Positions 57,330-64,000 of a DNA stretch of 64,000 nucleotides are shown piece after piece. Source of the stretch: Gnetum montanum (taxonomy: Eukaryota > Streptophyta > Gnetopsida > Gnetales > Gnetaceae); contig MNCI01016355.1 in assembly GCA_015680685.1 (NCBI GenBank), forward strand, positions 224,711 to 288,710, in the 5' to 3' direction. The notes beneath the pieces were generated by a model. It was not told the DNA's origin and ran no database searches. It saw only the letters and a program-made list of their open reading frames with translations. A program made the position numbers and the translations under genes. The first letter of the stretch is position 1; each line of letters opens with the position of its first letter.

Positions 57330-59724
57330 CGCCACCCATAAAAGTAGCGTGGCCCAAGAATCGTCAGTAAGTTACATCGGGGGAGGCAACGTCGCCGCAC
57401 GCCAAGTGGCGTGCATGTAACCGCAGTCAAAGGCAAAGTGTTTAACCGTCTCGATCGCAGTGCCACAACAAGGATAGGTGTCATCCTGCATGATGCTGCG
57501 CCTGCATAGAATGACGCACACAAGGAGCACATCAGACCGTACGAGCTAAAGGAAGATTTTTTATTTTTTTTTGGAGGAGCCGCCTGCGCCAGATTTGCTA
57601 CCAGCTGACCTCCAGCAGATATTTGGCTGACAACAAGGCAGGTAGCTCGAGGTCCAACCAACCCTGGGTCAGCATCACCCGTGCATGCTGACAAATCGTC
57701 TCATCCCAACCTCCCACTGCAAGTATTTTACATTGATGATTCAAGCCCATTGACTCGATTCCCCATGCAGGCGCATCAATCAATGCAAGAGCCATTACTG
57801 CCCTAGCATGATTTTGTCCTCGAAGGACGTAATGCCCAACCACCCCACCTTACGGGGGCGCACAACGCATGTCCAATTCACGAGGTGGAGCTTGCCCCCC
57901 CTCCCCACCCCCAAACAAAGCTTCGGACAATCCTCTTAATCTAATTGGTGATGGCGTTTGGGGGGGGCGACAACAATCGCCACAAACCATGTGACGACCA
58001 TGAGAATCTCGGTTGCCATGAGGAGATGGCCCTTACGAGTTAGAATGCAATTAGCCCAATGGTTCATGCGCCTCTTAACCTTCTCCAGGAGTGGCCCCCA
58101 CGAATTGTTTCGGCCCGACTGATATAACGAGATGCCCAAGTATGTGTCTTTAGTTGTCCCAGGCTGGATATCTAAGATTTGCACCACTTTGCCTTTTACT
58201 TGCGCATCAACATTAATAAAGTGCGCCGCAGACTTGGTGCTGTTAATTTCCAATCCCAATTCAGCTGCCAGTCAGGTCATGGCCGTGTTAATGCAACGTG
58301 CTTGTGGGGCCGCTGCCCGACTAAGCAACATGGTGTCATCTGCGTAGCGGTCAGCCCAGCAAGCCACCCCAGCAATGTCCAAGCCCTCCACCCCAGAAGT
58401 GCTGCAATAATGTTGCATGAGGTCCATAGCAATGATGAAGAGTAGGGGCAAAAGCGAGTCACCCTGTCTCAACCCCCTACCTGGGATGAAAAGCCCCACA
58501 GCTGCCTGCNNNNGGAAAAGCCGACAAAGGACTGTATATGTATACAAAGCTGGACGAAATTTTGGTCAAACCCTTTTTGACACAAAATGGCTTGCAATGC
58601 TTCCCAGCTAAGCGTATCATATGCCTTGGTGATATCAAACTTGAGATAGAGGCCAGGGAAGCCCGTAGTCCGAATGGAGTGTAATACCTCCTGCATGAGG
58701 AGAACCTGATCCTGAAGGATCCTACCCTGCACGAAGTCGGCCTGATTGATTCCCACCAGCTTGGGCAGAAGAGGCCCAAGCCGGTTGACCAAGAGCTTGG
58801 AGAAAATCCGAATGAGCACGTTGCAAACTCCAATGGGACGGAAGTGCTACGGGCAATGTGCATCAGCCTGCTTGGGGATGCACACGATGCGAGAGCAGTT
58901 GATTTCCTGCCTTACTTGCCTCCTAGCTAACATGAGGTTGAACGCATCCAGGATATTGGTCCCCACAATATCCAGAAAAGTTTTGAAAAATTCAAGGGAG
59001 CATCCGTCGGGCCCAGGCGCTTTCCCTCCCAGCATGCTGTTGACAATGGTAGAGAGTTCCAGCCAAGAGAAGGGGTCCGTCCATCAATCACCTGTTGTCC
59101 CCTTCGTGTAGCACCCTCTCCACGTGGACCGAGAGGGGCTGAGTAGGCTACTTGGTCCAAATTCTCCCCCAGTATTGCAACATCTCATTGACGATCCCGT
59201 GTGGGTCATCGATAACTTCGCCTGTTTGGGTTCGCAGGCAATGGGGCTAGCCCTCCACCCCAAGTTTTGGCCATGGCGAAGAAAAATCTTGTCTGCCTGT
59301 CCCCCTCTCGGAGCCATCTGACCCAGCAGCACTGTCGCCAGTACGTTTCCTCCTCCAGGTCAAGGCTTTGGAGCTAACGTAGGAGACGCAGCTCCTCCAG
59401 ATGTAAGTCCTCCCCAGCCTCCTGTCGGGCCTGGAGTTGACCGAGTTGATCCTGAACCACCCTTTGACCTGATCTGAAGGAAAACTTATCCTCCACCGGG
59501 AGGGCCCGGATGGCCCACTTTAGACGGAGCAGTGCCTTTTTAAAGAAATTTCGGAAGTCATCACGTTCAGGTCGATATTCTACTTGTACTGCCTGAAATC
59601 GTCGGTCTCCGGCTGGAAGGGAAAACAGAGGCCATGGGATCGCGGGACGGGTACAGAAGACCCTGCCTTCGCCTGAGGACGAGCTGGAATGCAACGGAGG
59701 CAGAGTACCTTGGGTGGTCCGCAC
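57330..59724 (-). pseudogene. LINE ORF2 relic: reverse transcriptase and zinc-finger end
   Basis: Minus strand. Pre-RT part: EETYWRQCCWVRWLREGDRQ at about 59365-59305 (the usual W-x-GD-x-NT region). RT follows: LGGKAPGPDGCSLEFFKTF (about 59035), ADFVQGRILQDQVLLMQE, LKFDITKAYDTLSWEAL and RQGDSLLPLLF. The catalytic YADD is at 58334-58345, then LGISLYQSG. The end has a zf-RVT-like CPCCGTAIETVKHFAFDCG (about 57490-57435) and WKARNHIVF. Endonuclease and ORF1 are missing, and the 5' side is cut at 59724 by LTR sequence. Frameshifts occur near 59100, 58850 and 57900. A 4-N gap sits at 58510-58513. It is GC- and CpG-rich, so younger than the left half of the window. Confidence 0.9.
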
Positions 59725-60660
59725 GCGGATCAGACAAGGATTTCCCCGCGCGTACGCAAAATGGTATACGCTGGGTTATGCGTAAACGGCGTGCAGGCGT
59801 AAACAGCAAAAACAGCGTGACGCATAAACGGATGCAAACGAAGCGCGAGCGTAAACAGACGTAAACGAGACATGGGCCAAATTGACGTAAAACTGTAAAA
59901 GAACTTGTAGCAAATGAAACGATGGAATTACAGAGTCAGAGTACAGTGCACCGGTCTAACGCAATTGTGGGAACACAAGGCGGACGAAAAGCCCCGGCGT
60001 ACACAGAGGTGACTCAGTCGGTTTGCAGGGCGAGCGGAGTGTAAGAGACTAGATCCGCGGCGTGCAGGGCTTTCCAGCGTAAGAAGGTTTTCTGCTCTTT
60101 TGTGCAACGTAAATGTTCTCTGGTGTGCTCCGGGATTTTGCCAACCGTCCTGATGAAGTGGAAAAATGGGGGTTTTATACAGGTTGTTAAGCTAGACTCG
60201 GGATGGGAGACACGTGGCGCGTTAACCAAGTGCATACACTTTACAAATATACAAAATGTTACAACTGCTGGGCGTATACGCTAGTGAATGTTGGGCGTAC
60301 ACGCCGGGAGCATACGCTGATGGATGCTGGGCGTACACGCCGGGCGCATACGCCGAAGGATGTCACTTGCTTCAATCCTTGCTCTTCAGTGTTATCTTCA
60401 TGCTCTCATTGGAGATCCTATCATCAAGCGTGTGCATCTGCAGTGCCTGGGCGTGTACGCCGAAGAACCGGGCGTATACGCTGGAGTGCCGGGCGTGTAC
60501 GCTGGACGTATACGCTGGAATGCCGAGCGTGTACGCTGGACGTATACGCTGGAATGTCGGGCGTGTACGCTGGACGTATATGCTGGAATGCCGGGCGTGT
60601 ACGCTGGAGTGTATACGCTGGCACCATGTACTTAGCAAAAACTAAGTGTTACGATCATGC
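59725..60660 (-). repeat. CpG-rich LTR-like region of the right-hand Tat-like element
   Basis: Begins with CGGATCAGACAAGGATTT, the LTR-head block shared with 41.57, 19.25 and 15.04 kb. A tract rich in GCGTAAAC follows (59780-59865), then a minus-strand TATA (TGTATAAAACCCCC, about 60165-60180), a CACGTGGCG G-box at about 60211, and the minisatellite. The same order of parts occurs in the LTRs at 14.9 and 41.6 kb. It faces the pol at 62.1-64 kb and is the likely 3' LTR of that element. The exact ends were not found. Confidence 0.6.
60270..60625. repeat. 34-bp GC-rich minisatellite
   Basis: Four clean units start at 60488, 60522, 60556 and 60590, each GCCGGGCGTGTACGCTGG then ACGTATACGCTGGAAT. 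Diverged units precede them at 60270-60360 (GGGCGTACACGCCGGG) and 60440-60487. Each unit holds alternating purine-pyrimidine GCGTGTACGC and CGTATACG palindromes. It lies in the U3 position of the LTR. Tryptophan/tyrosine-rich peptide frames here are mere translations of the repeat. Confidence 0.85.
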
Positions 60661-61735
60661 AACCGGCGTTGTTTGTGAGTTCCAGGGTCCTGTTTGGTGT
60701 CGGACAAGTACTAAGCTCCGAATTTTGTGGTGTTTCATTGACCCCTCTTTGTTGACGCTTGGAGGAATCGACCCGAGAAGCGTCGACAAAGAAGTGCAAA
60801 ACACCACAAGCAACTCGATAGAGACGTTGTCTGCTGCCACTTGGACGAGACGTCATCGCACCGTGTTCAGTAGTACAGAGGATTGGGAAAGGGAAATTTT
60901 GTATCTGGGAGGTCAGGGAGATTGCGGGGATTGATGATCGGTCCAGGAGATTAGGCAGGAAAAAGGGGATGCTCTGATGTGAGGCATGCCGATCCTTGTC
61001 AATAGCCATTGTTTAGCAGACTCGAAGTTTAGACATGCGAAGTGTGTCTTTTTGTGGAACAAGGCTCTTGGTTAGTGTGCAAGAGAACTTGTTGACGGGA
61101 CCAAAGCTACAGGAGGATGTGTTGCATTCTTTGGGAGAACAGGGACCATGTTAAGTGTTCAGGGGAACCTGTTGGCGGGGAGCCAAAGCCATGCGACTGG
61201 ATGCTTTTTGACCATTTTGGGTACGAGTACTTGGTTTTGAGACGACTACCTTCCCGCCTGGGGCTTACATGGGAAGTGCCCGGGGTCTCTTTTTCTTTCT
61301 TTTTTTTTTCTTTTTTTTTTTTGCAAACTTTGCTCTGTTTGTGTACTCGTGCGCAGGTGTTGTACTGTGTGGCGTATCGCAGCGTGCAACAGCGTGCTCA
61401 ATGTTTTGAATGTACTGGGTGTGTCAAGGGTGTAGTTGAATGGAAACTGGGGAATGAATGGGGATGTACTAGTGAATGGTTTGATTTAGTCCTGCCAGGT
61501 ACGTTGCAAACATTGTCTTATGCATCTTTGTATGAAACTTCCGGTGTCATCCTGCAAACGTAACGCCAAGGAGACAAGTAAACCGTGAGTGAATAGACGA
61601 GCTTAAACTTACATGGCGGCTGATGGCACAGAGGTGCTGAAGAGCGGCAGGTACTGTATGCAGATGAAAGAAGTACGGAAGATGGCAGCTGATAGCAAGT
61701 GGTGCAATGAAGCGAGCAATGAATGAGCATGGCGA
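60661..61735. other. Distal LTR/3' untranslated DNA
   Basis: No supported gene. A roughly 80-base diverged duplication (CTTGGTTAGTGTGCAAGAG at 61067 against CATGTTAAGTGTTCAGGGG at 61127) is visible. A T-rich tract at 61289-61322 is purine-rich on the minus strand and could be the polypurine tract before the 3' LTR. The plus frame 61117-61563 contains the T tract and lacks family motifs. Confidence 0.4.
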
Positions 61736-61739
61736 CGGA

Positions 61740-62105
61740 GTGAGGTGCTGGATGTGAACTTGCCAGTTTATAATCTTAGCAGACTGTCGTGGGTTAGTTT
61801 TATGTCATAACCCGTTGGACATTGCCTGTTTAGCGTCGTGGCGGACGGTACATTGCCAGTTTTTAGTCTTAACGGACTATGAAGAGGCAAGCTAGTTTAT
61901 AGTCTTGGCAGACCCTGATGGTTGTGACGACGGCAGTTTACTGTCATGCCGGACGGATGGTAGTTTATTGTCATTGCGGACACTGTGGTATTAGTTTTAA
62001 GTCATAATCTAGGACTGTTCTGTGGTATCAGTTTATAGTCGTGATTTCAGGACTTCGCTGTGGTATCAGTTTATAATCATGATTCCAGAACTTCCACGTA
62101 CCTGA
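61740..62105 (-). repeat. Tandem array downstream of the Tat-like integrase
   Basis: Nine or so units with core GCCAGTTTATAGTCnTnGCGGAC, spaced 30-50 bases, sharper and more CpG-rich than the array at 1081-1560. It starts directly after the pol stop, the same position as in the old copy. Confidence 0.8.
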
Positions 62106-62113
62106 GTTTGTGT

Positions 62114-64000
62114 TCAGATATAGAACGGTTTTAGGTACAAATGATTTGTTGGATTAGCGAGCTCGTTCCCTTCCGTGTCGGCCAGCTTGAATGCACCGTT
62201 ATCGAATGCTTTGATGACCACGTAATGCTTTGATGACCACGTAAGGCCCTTCCCAGTTGGCTGAGAATTTGTCCAGGTGTTCCCGAACAGCTTTGAGTAC
62301 GAGATCGCCTTCGTGAATTGGGCGTCTGTTGATGTCATGCCGATGTCGTTGTCGTTGTTGCTTTTGGTACCATTCGATCTAATCGAGTGCGCGTACACAT
62401 TCTTCTTCCGCCGAGTCGAGGTCAATGAGACGTAGCTCATTGTTTTGACCATCATCGAGGAGTCCAGAGAGTGTGATCCTTAAAGATGGTACCTGCAATT
62501 CTAAAGGTAAAACAGCTTCTAAATCGTAAACAAGACTGTACGGAGTTTTACCTATTGACGTCCGGTGAGTAGTGCGGTAAGTCCATAATGCATATAGTAA
62601 TTGCTCGTGCCACTTCCTTTTGCTTTGGGTTAGCATTTTCTTAAGTATCGTTATGATTGTCTTATTGGTTGCTTCTGCCTGCCCATTGCTTTGAGGATAG
62701 TAAGGAGAAGAGAACGAGTGTTTGATCCCCAGACCATCGCAAAAGGTTTTTGTTTCGGCACTACTAAATTGCGGCCCGTTGTCAGTGATAATTGTCAAGG
62801 GGGTGCCAAAACAGGTTACAATGTTTTCTAGAATAAAGTTGCACACGTGTTTAGAAGTTGTTTTTCGAAAGGGAGCTGCTTCCACCCACTTCGTGAAATA
62901 TTCAGTAGCGGTTATGATGAAACTATGCCCCGCAGAAGATGGGGGTGTTATCGGGCCGATAAGGTCCAATCCCCACTTCTGAAAAGGCCATGTTATTTGT
63001 GCTGTGTGCAACTCGTTTGGCGGTACATGTATTAAGTTACTATGTTTTTGACAAATGTTACATGTTTTGACTTTGGAGGAGCAGTCGTATTCCATGTGGC
63101 CAATAATAGCCTAAGCGTCTTATTTTCATGGCCATGGCTTTTGGTGCTGTGTCCTCCACATAGTCCCTCATGTACCTGATCAATGATTGTTTGGGCGTCG
63201 GTACTACTGACGCACGTTAGCAATACGCTTTCGTAGGATCTACGACATAGTGTGTCCCCTACCAGGGTATATTGCTTAGAACGTTTTGGGACGGCGTCCT
63301 TTTGCGCATTTGTTAGATGTCGCGGGGCTTCGCTGCGTAGAAGGTACTCTTTTATGTCATCGTACCATTCTATCGCGTGTGTTGTACTAACAGATGTGAT
63401 CGGCAATGTTTCGAAGGTTATTGGTTCATCGTACCTGATTACGGAGCTTGGCAAGGCATGGAACATGTCGGGCGATATATCTAACGCTAGTGTGGCTAAC
63501 GCGTCTGCGATGGTGTTATCGTTTCGAGAGACGTGTTGCACATCGATGTTTTCGAATCGTTTTATTAAATGTTTCGCCAAGTCACAGTATGGTTGTAAAT
63601 GTTGGGCTTTGCATGTGTAAATGTCTGTAACTTGGTTTACAACCAATTGTGAATCCCCTCTGACTATGAGCCGTGTGATATCTGAAGCCAGTGTTGTCGC
63701 GAGACCTCTAAGGAGACCTTCGTACTCTGCTATGTTGTTAGTACAGTGAAAATTGAAGCGATAGGCAAAGGGTCGGATCTCCCCGGAGGGATAAGCGATG
63801 ATAGCAGCAGCGCTTCCTCCTCGAGAGGTGGACGCTCCATCGAAGTTTAAAATAGCATCGTAGTCATCAGGCACTGTGTCTATTGTGCTTATACTTTCAT
63901 CCGGGAATTCAGGCTCTATGGTTGCTTGGTCATGCGTTGGTGATGCGGCCATTTGATTCGCTATGGCTTGACCTTTAACTGATGATTGTGTTACGTAGTA
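62114..64000 (-). pseudogene. Tat-like Ty3/gypsy pol, 3' half: second RNase H and integrase
   Basis: Minus strand, running off the right edge. 63952-63032: archaeal-type RNase H with YDAILNFDGAS, NNIAEYEGLLRGLA, VRGDSQLVVNQV and NTIADALATLALD (all acidic positions present), then a linker and the start of the zinc finger (HEGLCGGH). The frame shifts near 63140. 63095-62379: zinc-finger end (C-x2-C, CNICQ), integrase core WPFQKWGLDLIGPI, TDNGPQFSS and YPQSNGQAEATNK (D, D, E all present). Integrase C-terminus: VVIKAFDNGAFKLADTEGNE to the stop at 62114, with a 19-base duplication at 62206-62243 shifting the frame. The second RNase H defines the Tat lineage. Few lesions, so this is the youngest Tat-like copy here. 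Confidence 0.92.
62206..62243. repeat. 19-base tandem duplication inside integrase
   Basis: ATGCTTTGATGACCACGTA occurs twice in a row (62206-62224 and 62225-62243). The old copy at 1.7 kb has a single version (TAAGCCTTGACAACCAAGAAAGG). The duplication adds 19 bases to the integrase C-terminal coding region and breaks its frame. Confidence 0.95.

Noticed and set aside
58417-59111. Plus-strand frames opposite the LINE
   Set aside because: Shadows of the LINE reverse transcriptase on the minus strand.
60203-60934. Long overlapping plus frames rich in Y, W, R and A repeats (VYAGMSGVYAG-like)
   Set aside because: They are translations of the 34-bp minisatellite in several frames at once; no frame has a family motif.
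61117-61563. 148-codon plus frame containing a phenylalanine run
   Set aside because: The F run comes from a T-rich tract that is a better candidate for a minus-strand polypurine tract; no family motif.
1-64000. tRNA or rRNA genes
   Set aside because: None recognised; matches to tRNA ends are only primer-binding sites next to LTRs or the viral leader.

Overview
The window is nuclear DNA of a land plant with a large, repeat-rich genome. The evidence is Ty3/gypsy elements carrying an extra plant-type RNase H (Tat-like lineage), an endogenous caulimovirid (plant pararetrovirus) with the initiator-tRNA-Met primer site, a plant LINE, and plant-type introns. No bacterial or organellar genes, rRNA, tRNA or CRISPR array are visible. 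A gymnosperm or fern would fit, but the sequence alone does not decide it. I see no intact host gene; the only host-gene trace is one kinase exon at 30.2 kb.

Layout. 1-19.9 kb: heavily decayed Tat-like Ty3/gypsy DNA on the minus strand (RT-RNaseH-INT 1.6-4.8 kb; gag-protease 11.5-14.3 kb; an LTR-like region with primer site from 14.9 kb; a second gag at 16.6-17.9 kb with its own primer site and LTR head at 19.15 kb). An intron-bearing plus-strand pseudogene (7.15-10.7 kb) lies between protease and RT. 20-32 kb: AT-rich relics, including a plus-strand integrase, the 3' end and LTR of a non-autonomous element (24.8-26.3 kb) and the kinase exon. 32.3-39.36 kb: a complete non-autonomous LTR retrotransposon with ATTTA target duplications, a tRNA-Asp-like primer site, a gag and a second coiled-coil ORF, but no pol.

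39.6-55.6 kb: an endogenous pararetrovirus locus built as an inverted repeat. The minus copy (ORF1, movement protein, coat protein, protease, no RT) faces a nearly complete plus copy (primer site, ORF1, movement protein, coat protein, protease, RT, RNase H, promoter). The minus copy holds a CpG-rich LTR and an identical 1132-bp triplication. 55.7-64 kb: a minus-strand accessory ORF with a coiled coil, a LINE RT with zinc finger, a CpG-rich LTR with a 34-bp minisatellite, and the 3' half of a younger Tat-like pol running off the right end.

How the parts relate: the same Tat-like family recurs at different ages, from old and CpG-poor on the left to young and CpG-rich on the right. This makes the window an internal decay series: coding stops are mostly C-to-T changes, and LTR palindromes lose their CpGs. 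Two accessory protein modules unrelated to pol each occur twice in different elements, and these are the best candidates for something little described.
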